NCBI GenBank assembly: GCA_001770015.1
Contig: MEQB01000001.1
Coordinates: 62,001 to 126,000, forward strand
Direction of reading: 5' to 3'
Source: Bdellovibrionales bacterium RIFOXYC1_FULL_37_79
Lineage (GTDB): Bacteria; Bdellovibrionota; Bacteriovoracia; Bacteriovoracales; Bacteriovoracaceae
Length of the DNA: 64,000 nucleotides
The translations under genes and the position numbers were made by a program. Of this stretch, positions 34,519 through 43,674 are shown piece by piece; the stretch's first letter is position 1, and each line of letters starts with the position of its first letter. The notes beneath the pieces were generated by a model. That model saw nothing but the letters and a program-made list of their open reading frames with translations, searched no databases and was not told the origin of the DNA.

Positions 34519-35700
34519 TTAGTTTGGAGATAGATTATATTTTATAAAGTTAATAGCGTTGGAGTAGGCCACAAAAGCCTCATGAGGGGAATTAAAGGGG
34601 CTGAAATAGTTGTGAACGGCTCCGTCGCTATAGTTTTTTAAACAGGTATAATAACTATGATCGGAGGATGTAAGTAATTTCCAAGAGCGGATCAGATCGA
34701 AATTGTGTGTGGCCTTGACGGCTTTTTCCAAAGAGTAGAGCAGCTCGGTGGCAGAGTTTTGCATGGGATTGCCGTACCAGGCTGAAAGGTCTCTTTCCGT
34801 ATCCGCCCATGATATAGCATCTGGAATACTAAGAGCACCGTGGGATTGATAGCAATTGATGACGTCAGAAGGTGAAGCCAGGGATAAAGTAGAGGACTGG
34901 ACAATTGATTCTATCAGGTTTTTCAAGTAATCGATAATCCCGGATTCTTTCCAATGATGCTCGCCAAAGGTTTCGTAATCCATAAACAGACCGATGACTT
35001 CACTGCCTTTTAAAGCTAGCTGCTTTAATTTATCTAATAATAAACGGTTGTGATTTTTTAAAACTACTGGGTAGCGGAAAGCCAGATCATCGGAGAGTCG
35101 GTAGTTTTTTAAAATCAAAAATAGCTCTGGATATTTGGCCGGTGAATAAAGAAAATTGGGACTCCTCCATTTAAGCACCCGATCAATTCCATCAATCATA
35201 ATCCCTTTAAGTCCCAGTTCATGGACATGTTGGGCAATGAGATCACTATAGATTAGCTCGGTATTGCGAAAAATAGTGGGGATTTGCCCAAAAGTATTTT
35301 GGATTATTTTTTTATGTTCCATTACCTGGTTTGAAAATTCTTCGTGGGAAAAGATGGAGGAAAGTGAGTGATAGTATGTTTCTGCCAGAAATTCTACACA
35401 TCCGGTGTGAGCCAGCTTTTGAAAACTATCAAGCGCTTCTGGGGCATGGGTTTTCATTTGTTCAATAACGATACCAGATAGACTAAAACAAATTTTTATC
35501 TGGGAAGGATATTTTTTTATTAGCTCCAATAAAATATTATTGGTGGGAAGGTAGCACTGGTTTGCGACTTTGTTTATGATTTCACAATTGGTTTTGTCAT
35601 CTACAAATGAACGGTTCATGCCCATGTCAAAAAATGAATAGTCTGGTTTGATACGGTAAGGTTGGTGAACTTGAAAATAAAAGCATACGGAGGTTTTCAT
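34519..35700 (-). CDS. GH57 glycoside hydrolase (alpha-amylase/branching type)
   Basis: Retaining glycosidase of family GH57 that acts on alpha-1,4 glucans. Family motifs: FYFQVHQPYR at the N-terminus; FSLSGIVIEQM; the nucleophile Glu in FRNTELIYSD; the acid-base Asp in GLFMDYETFGEH; and a C-terminal helical region containing AISWADTERDLSAW. At 393 residues it is about the size of the intracellular alpha-amylase-like GH57 proteins and shorter than AmyA-type or branching enzymes. No signal peptide, so it is cytoplasmic. It lies directly upstream of glgP on the same strand. Which reaction it performs (hydrolysis, transglycosylation or branching) cannot be told from the sequence. Confidence 0.9.
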   Translation of the reverse strand: MKTSVCFYFQVHQPYRIKPDYSFFDMGMNRSFVDDKTNCEIINKVANQCYLPTNNILLELIKKYPSQIKICFSLSGIVIEQMKTHAPEALDSFQKLAHTGCVEFLAETYYHSLSSIFSHEEFSNQVMEHKKIIQNTFGQIPTIFRNTELIYSDLIAQHVHELGLKGIMIDGIDRVLKWRSPNFLYSPAKYPELFLILKNYRLSDDLAFRYPVVLKNHNRLLLDKLKQLALKGSEVIGLFMDYETFGEHHWKESGIIDYLKNLIESIVQSSTLSLASPSDVINCYQSHGALSIPDAISWADTERDLSAWYGNPMQNSATELLYSLEKAVKATHNFDLIRSWKLLTSSDHSYYTCLKNYSDGAVHNYFSPFNSPHEAFVAYSNAINFIKYNLSPN

Positions 35701-35780
35701 TAAACCTCTCCTACCATGAATGAAACTTTATTTAAAGTTAGTTTAGGGAAATGATCTGGTATTTTTTAAAAAAACTAAGC

Positions 35781-35809
35781 TTGTATAAAATTTGGCTTGT
35801 TTTTATAAT
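35781..35809 (+). promoter_or_regulatory. Sigma-70 promoter for the CBS gene
   Basis: TTGTAT (35781-35786), 17 bp, TATAAT (35804-35809), giving a start about 30 nt before the CBS-protein ATG at 35845. Confidence 0.65.
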
Positions 35810-35844
35810 GGGGTATAGTATGCGTTTTAAAAAAAGGATGAATT

Positions 35845-36243
35845 ATGGTAAAGGCAAAAGATGTCATGACAACCAATGTATATTCGGTGGCCCAGGATAC
35901 GGCACTAATTGATGCGATTATTTTGTTGATTGAAAAAAAAATTGCAGGTGTCCCAATAGTTGATAAGGATAACAATTTACGGGGTGTGATCACGGAAAAG
36001 GATATGTTGGATCTGCTCAATAAAGGAAAGGTTACCAGCGATATGAAGGTCCGGGATTTTTCCAGCGTGAAGGTGAATATGGTTAGTCCTAATGACGAGT
36101 TAGGAAAAGTATCAAAAGTCTTTCTTGAAAATTCATACCGGATGATTCCTGTCTGTGACGGCCAAAAACTGGTGGGAGTTATTTCCAGGCGGGATATCAT
36201 CAAAATTATTTTAAGTGATGCCTTTGGAGTCGATATAGAATAA
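35845..36243 (+). CDS. Two-CBS-domain protein
   Basis: A 132-residue protein made of two CBS domains in tandem (about 1-60 and 70-130). Recognisable pieces are KAKDVMTTNVYSVAQDT, LIEKKIAGVPIVDKDNNLRG, VITEKDMLDLL, and in the second copy FLENSYRMIPVCDGQKLVGVISRRDI. Such stand-alone pairs bind adenine nucleotides (AMP, ATP, SAM) and sense energy state, though the ligand is not readable here. A good promoter and AAAGGA ribosome site lie upstream. It is embedded in the glucan-metabolism genes, whose activity could be energy-linked; that link is inference. It converges with the GT4 gene, with 1 nt between stops. Confidence 0.9.
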   Translation: MVKAKDVMTTNVYSVAQDTALIDAIILLIEKKIAGVPIVDKDNNLRGVITEKDMLDLLNKGKVTSDMKVRDFSSVKVNMVSPNDELGKVSKVFLENSYRMIPVCDGQKLVGVISRRDIIKIILSDAFGVDIE

Positions 36244-36244
36244 T

Positions 36245-37498
36245 TTACATGTGGTAGATGGAAATTATGTGATCGGCAACGTGTTTCCAGTCAATCTGAT
36301 CTAGGCACTTTCGATTATTTTCCACCATCTGTCTGGTGACTTTGTCGTTGGTAAGAATATCAATCATTGCGCTGCTGAGCTCTTGAACATTCCAAAAATC
36401 TACTTTTTTAGCATGTTCAAGAATTTCTGCAATTCCTGATTGATGGGAGACGATAACCGGAACATTGTGTTTGATGGCTTCTAGCGGAGTGATCCCAAAG
36501 GGTTCAGAAACGGAGGGCATTATATAAAGATCGCTTAAGTTAAATAGATGCTCTCTTTCCAGGGGTTTTAAAAAGCCAGTGAAATGGAATCTGCTGGTAA
36601 GATCCAGAGAAGCCATTTTTAGAATCATTTTTTTCGCCATGTCTCCTGAGCCGGCCATGATAAAACGAACATTGGGCAATTTATCGGCAACAATTTTACA
36701 GGCATCAATAAAATATTCTGGCCCCTTTTGCATGGTAATCCGGCCAAGAAAGGTCACAAATTTTTCATCGGGTCTTTTCTTGAACTGCCACAAGGGTTCA
36801 ATGGCAGAGAGGTCATCCTTAGTAACGGCATTGTACACGACATGAATCTTCTCGTTGCTGATCCCGTATTTCGTATTAAGCAGGTTTTTCATGCGCTCAC
36901 TTACCGTGATGACAGTATCTGCAGTCTCCATTCCAAGTTGCTCTATGTTAAAAATATCTTGTTGTGGATTATTTCCTGAGCGGTCATATTCAGTGGAGTG
37001 AACATGCACAATGAGTTTTTTGCCGCTGGCCTTTTTGGCTTCAATGCCGGCAAGAAAGGTCATCCAGTCATGAGCATGAATAATGTCGAAATCTTTTTTG
37101 GCGCCGAGTTTTTTTCCTACAGCCGAATAGCGTACGACTTCCTCCATAAGATTGCCGCCGTAATTTCCGCTAAATGAGAAAACAGATTCTTTGGTTTCTT
37201 GCTCAATTCTCTCTTTGTAAGTCACGTCGTTCAAGTAGGGAGTGAGGATAGAGGGGACTTCAATATATTTGCTGATATGTTTGATTTGTGACTTAATAAC
37301 TTTTTCGTTCATCGGGATGATGTTTTCCGCACCGATCAGGTGACAGGAGGCATTGGTGGGAGTGGACGTAAGTTTGGGAATAACAAATGTTATATTCACA
37401 TTTTTGGTTGCTAGGGCGGTGGTAATCCCGAAGCAGGCGGTGCCCAAGCCACCACTGATATGTGGTGGAAATTCCCATCCAAACATTAGAACTTTCAT
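36245..37498 (-). CDS. GT4 glycosyltransferase, glycogen synthase-like
   Basis: GT-B enzyme of family GT4, 417 residues, with FGWEFPPHISGGLGTACFGI at the N-terminus (the GGLG acceptor-side loop typical of starch or glycogen synthases), IHAHDWMTFLAGIEA, VYNAVTKDDL, FLGRITMQKGPEYFIDA, and the donor motif SEPFGITPLEAIKHNVPVIVS. Context strongly suggests glucan synthesis: GlgP and GH57 genes are close by. Maltose-1-phosphate-type GlgM or a sugar-nucleotide synthase are alternatives. AAAGGA is 6 nt upstream of the ATG. There is no GlgC in the window, so the source of ADP-glucose is elsewhere or another donor is used. Confidence 0.87.
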   Translation of the reverse strand: MKVLMFGWEFPPHISGGLGTACFGITTALATKNVNITFVIPKLTSTPTNASCHLIGAENIIPMNEKVIKSQIKHISKYIEVPSILTPYLNDVTYKERIEQETKESVFSFSGNYGGNLMEEVVRYSAVGKKLGAKKDFDIIHAHDWMTFLAGIEAKKASGKKLIVHVHSTEYDRSGNNPQQDIFNIEQLGMETADTVITVSERMKNLLNTKYGISNEKIHVVYNAVTKDDLSAIEPLWQFKKRPDEKFVTFLGRITMQKGPEYFIDACKIVADKLPNVRFIMAGSGDMAKKMILKMASLDLTSRFHFTGFLKPLEREHLFNLSDLYIMPSVSEPFGITPLEAIKHNVPVIVSHQSGIAEILEHAKKVDFWNVQELSSAMIDILTNDKVTRQMVENNRKCLDQIDWKHVADHIISIYHM

Positions 37499-37633
37499 TG
37501 ATTATCCTTTTATATGTATATTTAAATAATTCAAAAAACAGTATATAGCAAAAAAAGCTTTTTAAAAGTTAAATTTGAAAAAAGATTGTAGTAAATTAAT
37601 CAGCTCAAGTATTGTTAAACTTGTGTTAACAAC

Positions 37634-37662
37634 TTGTTGGTATTTTGGTAAGAAAAGATAAT
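37634..37662 (+). promoter_or_regulatory. Sigma-70 promoter for the apbE-rnf operon
   Basis: TTGTTG (37634-37639), 17 bp, GATAAT (37657-37662). The 14-nt block AACTTGTTGGTATT at 37631-37644 is identical to one in the same -35 position upstream of the TIGR02147 operon at 45500. Confidence 0.6.
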
Positions 37663-37702
37663 TTATATTTGGAAATGCTTGAACACAAAAGAGGAATTGA
37701 TA

Positions 37703-38746
37703 ATGAAATTACACTTGGTCACCTGCATTTTTTTTCTACTTATCTGTGGGGCCTGTATCATGCAGGACGAAAAGCCCTCATTTTTTGAAGGTCATACCAT
37801 GGGTACCACCTACCATATAAAATTGATACCCAAATTAAGCAAGGATAAAGAGCTTCAAGTACATGAAGGCATTAAGGCGGTTTTGGCCCGGGTGAATAAG
37901 CAAATGTCCACCTATATGGAGGATTCGGAGATTAGTAAATTCAATCGGCTGAAAAAAGGTGAGACCATGAAACCTTCTGCGGAAATTTATGGTGTCTTGA
38001 TGCGGGCCATAGATATTGGCCGGGATACCAATGGTGCTTTTGATGTTACGGTGGGGCCACTCGTTAATTTATGGGGGTTTGGTGCGCATGGTAATAAGAG
38101 AACACAACCTCCTAGTCCAGAGGAAATTTTGGAAGTCAAAAAAAATATTGGAATTGATTTCATTGAGATTGATTTTGTTAATGAAGTGGTCGGTAAGCGT
38201 CAAGATAATATTTTTGTTGATTTAGCGGCCATCGCTAAGGGGTACGGAGTGGATGCGGTGGCGACCTATCTTTCTGAAAATGGAATGACAAACTACATGG
38301 TGGAAATTGGTGGAGAAGTCAGGGTTTCAGGATTCAAAGATGTTAAAAACAAGAAGAGATGGTTGGTTGCCATAGAAAAACCTTTAGTGGATAAACAAGA
38401 ATCGGGAAGGTCTTTACCAGTTACAGATATTTCTATTGCTACATCGGGGGATTATCGAAATTTCTTTGTGTATGAAAAAATGCGATACTCGCATATTATT
38501 GATCCTACCTCAGGTTATCCGATCAAACATAATTTGACATCGGTTACCGTGCTTTCTGCTGATTGTGTGGATGCGGATGCTTATGCCACGGCTTTGTCGG
38601 TTATGGGGGAAGGAAAGGGATTGGATTTTGCCAACGAAAAAAAATTAAAAGTCATCTTTTATGTTCGGGTGGTTGATGTTGCAGGCAAAGAATCGTTTAA
38701 AGAAATTCTTTCCAAGGAAATGGAAAAATATCTGGAGCAGTTATGA
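37703..38746 (+). CDS. apbE: ApbE FAD:protein FMN transferase
   Basis: Covalently attaches FMN through a phosphoester to Thr residues of flavoproteins such as RnfD and RnfG. Visible motifs: FFEGHTMGTTYHIKL, FDVTVGPLVNLWGFG, VDLAAIAKGYGVDAVA, YMVEIGGEVRVSG, the conserved histidine and Asp in YSHIIDPTSGYPI, and LSADCVDADAYATALSVMG. A signal peptide with a possible but weak lipobox (LICGAC) suggests export and lipidation. ATG 37703 has AGAGGA upstream; the TTG at 37679 is unlikely. It is the first gene of an operon with rseC and rnfBCDGEA, exactly where its substrates are made. Its stop overlaps the rseC start. Confidence 0.95.
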   Translation: MKLHLVTCIFFLLICGACIMQDEKPSFFEGHTMGTTYHIKLIPKLSKDKELQVHEGIKAVLARVNKQMSTYMEDSEISKFNRLKKGETMKPSAEIYGVLMRAIDIGRDTNGAFDVTVGPLVNLWGFGAHGNKRTQPPSPEEILEVKKNIGIDFIEIDFVNEVVGKRQDNIFVDLAAIAKGYGVDAVATYLSENGMTNYMVEIGGEVRVSGFKDVKNKKRWLVAIEKPLVDKQESGRSLPVTDISIATSGDYRNFFVYEKMRYSHIIDPTSGYPIKHNLTSVTVLSADCVDADAYATALSVMGEGKGLDFANEKKLKVIFYVRVVDVAGKESFKEILSKEMEKYLEQL

Positions 38747-39180
38747 AAGCAGCTTGCTCAGAACAGGTAGGCGTTATTAGAAGTCAACAGGAAAATATTT
38801 TTTCGGTTGAAGTCATCAGTAGCTCTGCTTGTAGTGAGTGCCATGCCAGTTCAGCGTGTACAATGATGGACAAGAAAATCAAAATGATTGAAGTTAACGC
38901 GCAGAGCGGATATGCAGTAGGGGATAGGGTGTTAATTGAAATAACCAATGAACAAGGCTTGTATGCCGTTTTAATTGGTTATTTCTTACCCTTTGTATTG
39001 ATGGTTCTGGTGATGGTGATTGCTTTTGCAATTTTTCGAAATGAGCTCTTGGCTGGGGTTTGTGCTATCTTGATTCTGGCACCATACTATACAGTTATAT
39101 TTTTTTTAAAAAAGAAATTAACCAAACAATTTCAATTCCGTTTAAAAAAATATTTCTCCAATAATTTACCAGATTTTTGA
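38743..39180 (+). CDS. rseC: RseC/SoxR-reducing family membrane protein
   Basis: Small membrane protein (145 aa) with an N-terminal Cys cluster (SSACSECHASSACTMM, about 27-40) and two hydrophobic segments (about 76-97 and 104-122). This is the RseC/RsxC-associated family found with Rnf operons; in E. coli, RseC works with Rsx to reduce SoxR or influences sigma-E signalling. The Cys cluster may hold an Fe-S centre. ATG 38743 overlaps the apbE stop by 4 nt. It probably supports assembly or electron transfer of the Rnf complex, but no SoxR or RseA lies in the window. Confidence 0.85.
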   Translation: MKAACSEQVGVIRSQQENIFSVEVISSSACSECHASSACTMMDKKIKMIEVNAQSGYAVGDRVLIEITNEQGLYAVLIGYFLPFVLMVLVMVIAFAIFRNELLAGVCAILILAPYYTVIFFLKKKLTKQFQFRLKKYFSNNLPDF

Positions 39181-39270
39181 CTTTTAAAACAATAGTGGTC
39201 GTGTTATAAAAAAAAACCGAAAACATAATTTCAAATATTATTAATGTTATCAACCAGGACTGTGGAAGAC

Positions 39271-40128
39271 ATGGACAGTTTAATGCTTTCATCTATAGTA
39301 TCTTTAAGTGCAATTGGTTTTGTTTCTGCGAGTGTTCTTTTTGTTGCCTCCAAAAAATTCAAAGTCTATGAAGATCCCAAAATTGATTTGGTGGAAAAAC
39401 TTCTTCCCGGTGCAAATTGCGGAGGGTGTGGTTTTGCTGGATGTAGAAATTTTGCGGAAGCGGTGGTCAAGGCTGGAAAATTAGAAGGTCTCAACTGTCC
39501 GGTAGGTGGTTCTTCAACCATGATTGAAGTGGGAAAAGTGATTGGTATCGAGGTGGTTGTCTGCGAACCGCTTATTGCGGTACTTCGTTGTAATGGAACG
39601 AAGATTCATGCGGTTGCCAAAGTGAAATATGATGGAGCTCAGAATTGTGTCGTGGCCCATTCCCTATATTCAGGGGAGAGTGGATGTCCGAGTGGTTGTA
39701 TCGGACTGGGGGATTGTGTAAGAGTTTGTCAATTCGATGCCCTGTATGTGGATGAGCTAACCGGACTTCCAGTAGTGGATGAACAAAAATGTGTGGCCTG
39801 TGGTGCCTGTGTTAAGGCCTGCCCGAGAAATATTTATGAGCTAAGGCCTAAGGGACCAAATGGCGTTAGAGTATATGTGGCCTGTATGAATACTCAAAAG
39901 GGTGCGGTGGCTAAAAAAAATTGCGAGGTAGCTTGTATTGGCTGTATGAAATGTGTCAAGGTCACCGATAGTAAATCGGTCAGCGTAAATAATCAGTTGA
40001 GTTATATCGACACCAAGGTGGATGCCTGTGTCCACGGCCCTGCCTTGATTGGCTGTTGTCCTACCGGGGCCATTTTAGGGGTTAAAATAGAAGGGAATAA
40101 ATCAGTTAAAAGCGAGAGTCATTCATGA
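39271..40128 (+). CDS. rnfB: RnfB, Fe-S subunit of the Rnf complex
   Basis: Electron-transfer subunit carrying many iron-sulfur clusters. A membrane helix (about 6-26) is followed by the 4Fe-4S motif CGGCGFAGC with a later Cys (LNCPVGG), then ferredoxin-type clusters: GDCVRVCQFDAL, CVACGACVKACPRN, CEVACIGCMKC and a final ACVHGPALIGCCPTGAI. ATG 39271 is preferred; ATG 39244 and 39283 are possible. It hands electrons between ferredoxin and RnfC. The operon order is B-C-D-G-E-A. The last 4 nt overlap the rnfC start. Confidence 0.94.
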   Translation: MDSLMLSSIVSLSAIGFVSASVLFVASKKFKVYEDPKIDLVEKLLPGANCGGCGFAGCRNFAEAVVKAGKLEGLNCPVGGSSTMIEVGKVIGIEVVVCEPLIAVLRCNGTKIHAVAKVKYDGAQNCVVAHSLYSGESGCPSGCIGLGDCVRVCQFDALYVDELTGLPVVDEQKCVACGACVKACPRNIYELRPKGPNGVRVYVACMNTQKGAVAKKNCEVACIGCMKCVKVTDSKSVSVNNQLSYIDTKVDACVHGPALIGCCPTGAILGVKIEGNKSVKSESHS

Positions 40129-41468
40129 GTGATTTAAAAACGTTTCCTCAAGGTGGAGTTCATCCAAGTGATCAGAAACTGTCTGCTCATAAGCAGATTA
40201 TGGTTTTAAAACTTCCGCCAGTGGTTAAAATACCTCTGTCCCAACATCTGGGGGCACCTGCGATGGCCGTCGTAAAAAAAGGTGACAAGGTGAAAGTGGG
40301 GACATTGATTGCCCAATCAGGTGGGTTTATCTCAGCGAATATTCATGCATCGGTTTCTGGAACGGTATCCATGATAGGTGAATCAACTGATACCAGTGGC
40401 TATCTCAAAGAGGTGGTGATTATTAACGTGGAAGGGGATGAATGGGAAGATAGTATCGATCGATCGAGTGATTTAAAAAAAGAAATTGTGAAAACCAGGG
40501 AAGAAATAATTGAAACGGTTAAAAATTTAGGCCTAGTTGGTTTAGGAGGGGCAACTTTTCCCACTCATGTGAAACTAATGGTTCCTCCTGGTAAAAAAGC
40601 GCAGATTTTAATTATTAACGGAGTAGAATGTGAGCCTTACTTGACGAGTGATCATCGAGTGATGTTAGAGCGTGCTGATGAGATGCTGGTGGGAATCAAA
40701 ATTATCATGAAGGCCTTGAGTGTTGAAAAGGCCGTGATTGGAATTGAAAATAACAAATCGGATGCGATTAAACATTTGTCAGATAAAATCAAAGATTATC
40801 CTGGGATAACCGTGCAACCACTCAAAGTGATGTATCCTCAAGGTGGCGAAAAACAATTGATCAAGGCCATTACGGGAAGAGAGGTTCCAAATAAGGGCGG
40901 TCTTCCTATCGATGTGGGAGTTGTGGTTCAAAACGTTGGTACGGCTTTTTCTGTCTATGAAGCTGTTCAAAAAAATAAACCTCTACTTGAGCGCATTGTA
41001 ACAATCACTGGAAAATCTGTAAAAAATCCGGGGAATTATTTGATTAGAATTGGAACGTCAATTGCCGATTTGATTGAAGCAGCTGGTGGATTACCGGAAG
41101 ATACGGGCAAAATAATCAGTGGCGGTCCCATGATGGGAAAAGCGTTAACAGGGATTGATGTCCCCGTGGTAAAGGGAACCAGTGGAATATTAATCATGAC
41201 TAAAAAAGATGCCAAGAGAGAGTTACAAGGTAGCTGTATTCGTTGTGGAAAATGTATATCAGTTTGTCCACTCGGTCTGGAACCTTATCTCCTTTATCAG
41301 TTAAGTAATAGGAGAAAATTTGACAGACTTGAAAGTGAAGATGTGATGAACTGTTGTGAATGTGGTTCATGCCAATATACTTGTCCCTCCTCCTTGCCGC
41401 TGCTTGATTATATGAGACTTGGCAAGTTGGAAGTAGGTAAGCTTATTCGGGCCCGAAAAAACAATTAA
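40125..41468 (+). CDS. rnfC: RnfC, NADH-oxidising subunit
   Basis: Peripheral subunit that binds NAD(H) and FMN (447 aa). Motifs: GGVHPSDQKLSAHKQIM and PPVVKIPLSQHLG at the N-terminal domain, GLGGATFPTHVKL (the glycine-rich loop shared with NuoF), LIINGVECEPYLTSDHRVM, YPQGGEKQLIKAITGREVPNKG, VQNVGTAFSV, and two C-terminal 4Fe-4S motifs CIRCGKCISVCP and CCECGSCQYTCPS. The C-terminal Ala/Lys-rich repeat found in gamma-proteobacterial RnfC is absent, as in shorter clostridial and Bacteroidetes forms. Start ATG 40125 overlaps rnfB. It exchanges electrons with NADH and passes them to RnfB. Confidence 0.96.
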   Translation: MSDLKTFPQGGVHPSDQKLSAHKQIMVLKLPPVVKIPLSQHLGAPAMAVVKKGDKVKVGTLIAQSGGFISANIHASVSGTVSMIGESTDTSGYLKEVVIINVEGDEWEDSIDRSSDLKKEIVKTREEIIETVKNLGLVGLGGATFPTHVKLMVPPGKKAQILIINGVECEPYLTSDHRVMLERADEMLVGIKIIMKALSVEKAVIGIENNKSDAIKHLSDKIKDYPGITVQPLKVMYPQGGEKQLIKAITGREVPNKGGLPIDVGVVVQNVGTAFSVYEAVQKNKPLLERIVTITGKSVKNPGNYLIRIGTSIADLIEAAGGLPEDTGKIISGGPMMGKALTGIDVPVVKGTSGILIMTKKDAKRELQGSCIRCGKCISVCPLGLEPYLLYQLSNRRKFDRLESEDVMNCCECGSCQYTCPSSLPLLDYMRLGKLEVGKLIRARKNN

Positions 41469-41483
41469 AAAAGGAAGCAAAGA

Positions 41484-42482
41484 GTGACGACGAAAATGTT
41501 GACAGTATCTCCCTCTCCTCACGTTCATGGGGATTTTTCAACTCAAAGGATAATGTTGGATGTGGCAATCGCCTTGATGCCGGCTTTCCTTGTCTCCATA
41601 CTTTATTTTGGCATGGGTGCCATTAAGGTTACTTTTATCGCAGTGGTTGCCTGCATGCTGTTTGAGTATTTGATTCAAAAATTTTTACTAAAAGTTCCGG
41701 TGACCGTAACTGATGGATCGGCTTTGGTTTCCGGTATTTTGCTGGCGTTTAACGTTCCTAGCAGTATTCCGACCTGGATGGTGGTGTTGGGAGCCTTGGT
41801 GACGATTGGGGTTGCCAAAATGTCTTTCGGTGGACTGGGCAAAAATCCTTTTAACCCTGCGCTGGTAGGCAGGGTCTTTTTATTGATATCTTTTCCTGTG
41901 GATATGACAAATTGGCCGAGACCTCGCTTAATGGATTTCAGTTTTGCGGATGCGGTAAGTGGTGCCACTGCTCTTGGAAAGTTAAAAGAAGGGCTGATGA
42001 TGGGAGAAACCGTTGATAAGCTGATGGTTGATATTCCCGGCTACCTGGATTTATTTATCGGGAATGTTAATGGCTCTCTTGGGGAAATGTCTGCGATGGC
42101 CCTTTTAATCGGAGCGGTTTATTTATTAATGAGAAGAGTAATTAGTTTGTACATTCCGCTTAGCTTTATTCTATCAGTCGTCATTCTTACGGGAATTTTT
42201 TGGCTTTATAATCCAAGTCGATATGCTGATCCACTCTTTCATATTTTGTCAGGGGGGCTCATGCTGGGGGCCTGGTTTATGGCGACGGATATGGTGACTA
42301 GTCCTATGAGTAAAATGGGAATGATGATTTTTGGAATTGGTTGTGGCCTTATTACGGTGTTAATCAGACTTTTTGGTGCTTATCCGGAAGGCGTTTCGTT
42401 TGCCATACTTATAATGAATGCGGTAGTTCCTCTCATTAATAGATCGTGCAAGCCTAAAAGGTTTGGGGAGATTTTAAAGTGA
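41484..42482 (+). CDS. rnfD: RnfD, flavinylated membrane subunit
   Basis: Integral membrane subunit of the Rnf sodium- or proton-pumping complex (332 aa), with about ten hydrophobic segments. FMN is attached covalently to Thr162 in DAVSGATALGK, matching the SGAT site served by ApbE. Other recognisable stretches are SPSPHVHGDFSTQRIM and KNPFNPALVGRVFLL. The start is GTG 41484 with AAGGAAG 6 nt upstream; the internal ATG at 41496 lies closer to conserved sequence but has no such site. It overlaps rnfG by 4 nt. Confidence 0.96.
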   Translation: MTTKMLTVSPSPHVHGDFSTQRIMLDVAIALMPAFLVSILYFGMGAIKVTFIAVVACMLFEYLIQKFLLKVPVTVTDGSALVSGILLAFNVPSSIPTWMVVLGALVTIGVAKMSFGGLGKNPFNPALVGRVFLLISFPVDMTNWPRPRLMDFSFADAVSGATALGKLKEGLMMGETVDKLMVDIPGYLDLFIGNVNGSLGEMSAMALLIGAVYLLMRRVISLYIPLSFILSVVILTGIFWLYNPSRYADPLFHILSGGLMLGAWFMATDMVTSPMSKMGMMIFGIGCGLITVLIRLFGAYPEGVSFAILIMNAVVPLINRSCKPKRFGEILK

Positions 42483-43057
42483 AACCAAAAAATCTTGAAT
42501 CTACTTTTGTTAATATGGTGCTTGTTTTAGTGAGTATTGCGTTTTTGTCCTCTGCTTCTTTAGCCTACGTTTATAAATTAACTAAAGATAAGATTGAAAT
42601 GAGTAAAAAATCAAAACAATTGGTGGCCATCAAGGAGGTCATCCTGCCCGATTATGGTAACTCACCAAGCGAAGAAATGTATAAAATTAAAGTCGAAGAA
42701 GGTGGAGAGTTGGAATGTTATCCAGCCAAACAAAATGGTGAACTTAAGTCAGTAGCGGTAAAAACCTATACTAAAAATGCTTTTGGTGGAGAGATGTGGC
42801 TCATGGTGGGAATGCTTCCAGATGGAACCATTAATAAAATCTCCGTTATTGATCAAAAGGAAACTCCGGGGTTGGGAACTAAGGTAACTGAAGAAAAATT
42901 TACATCACAATTTATGGGAAAAAATCCCAATTTATTCAAACTTAAAGTCAAGAAAGATGGTGGGGATGTGGATGCTATAACTGCCGCCACTATCAGTTCA
43001 AGGGCCGTGTGTGATGCGATTGAGAGAGCGTATAAAGCGTTTGTAAGTAGTAAATAG
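42479..43057 (+). CDS. rnfG: RnfG, covalent-FMN subunit
   Basis: Periplasmic FMN-binding subunit anchored by an N-terminal helix (about 10-30). The flavinylation motif DAITAATISSRAV places FMN on Thr171, and the segment IDQKETPGLGTKV belongs to the FMN_bind domain. At 192 residues it is normal for RnfG. The start is GTG 42479, overlapping the rnfD stop, with GGGGAG 8 nt upstream. ApbE of the same operon would attach the flavin. RnfG passes electrons between RnfD and RnfA/E across the membrane. Confidence 0.94.
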   Translation: MKPKNLESTFVNMVLVLVSIAFLSSASLAYVYKLTKDKIEMSKKSKQLVAIKEVILPDYGNSPSEEMYKIKVEEGGELECYPAKQNGELKSVAVKTYTKNAFGGEMWLMVGMLPDGTINKISVIDQKETPGLGTKVTEEKFTSQFMGKNPNLFKLKVKKDGGDVDAITAATISSRAVCDAIERAYKAFVSSK

Positions 43058-43071
43058 GGAAGGGAAAAAAT

Positions 43072-43659
43072 ATGTGGAAAGAATTGATTAAAGGAATTAT
43101 TAAAGAAAATCCATCCTTGGTGCTTCTGCTTGGAATGTGTCCGACACTCGGGGTTACCACTTCGGCCCTAAACGGAATGGGGATGGGAATGGCCACCATG
43201 TTTGTACTGGCGTTATCCAACGTGGCGATTTCTCTTATCAAGAATCTGATTCCAGATAAGGTGAGAATTCCTTGTTATATTGTGGTTATCGCTTCATTTG
43301 TTACCATTGTTGATTTGTCTATGAACGCTTACACTCCTGCCTTACATGCCCAGCTTGGACTTTTTATTCCATTGATTGTGGTTAATTGTATTATTTTGGC
43401 CAGGGCCGAAGCTTTTGCCTCTAAAAATAATGTGATTATGTCGCTCATGGATGGCATAGGCATGGGACTTGGCTTTACTTTGTCTTTAACCCTTCTTGGA
43501 GGAATAAGAGAGATTCTAGGCAGTGGTTCATTTTTTGGATATAAGTTTGTAAGTGAAAATGCCAGTACCATTTTATTATTTGTCATGCCTCCAGGAGCGT
43601 TTATGGCGCTTGGATATTTGGTGGCGGTTGTTAATAAATTAAAAAAAGCTAAAGCGTAA
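43072..43659 (+). CDS. rnfE: RnfE membrane subunit
   Basis: Six-helix membrane subunit (195 aa), paralogous to RnfA. Motifs: NPSLVLLLGMCPTLGVTTSALNG, FVLALSNVAISLIKN, FIPLIVVNCIILARAEAFAS and the helix GMGLGFTLSLTLLGGIREILGSG. The Cys in LGMCPTLG and the one in VNCIILAR match the pair that coordinates the [2Fe-2S] centre between RnfA and RnfE. It forms the central channel with RnfA in an inverted-topology pair. GGAAGGGAA precedes ATG 43072; rnfA follows after 15 nt. Confidence 0.96.
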   Translation: MWKELIKGIIKENPSLVLLLGMCPTLGVTTSALNGMGMGMATMFVLALSNVAISLIKNLIPDKVRIPCYIVVIASFVTIVDLSMNAYTPALHAQLGLFIPLIVVNCIILARAEAFASKNNVIMSLMDGIGMGLGFTLSLTLLGGIREILGSGSFFGYKFVSENASTILLFVMPPGAFMALGYLVAVVNKLKKAKA

Positions 43660-43674
43660 GCTTAAGGATTACTT

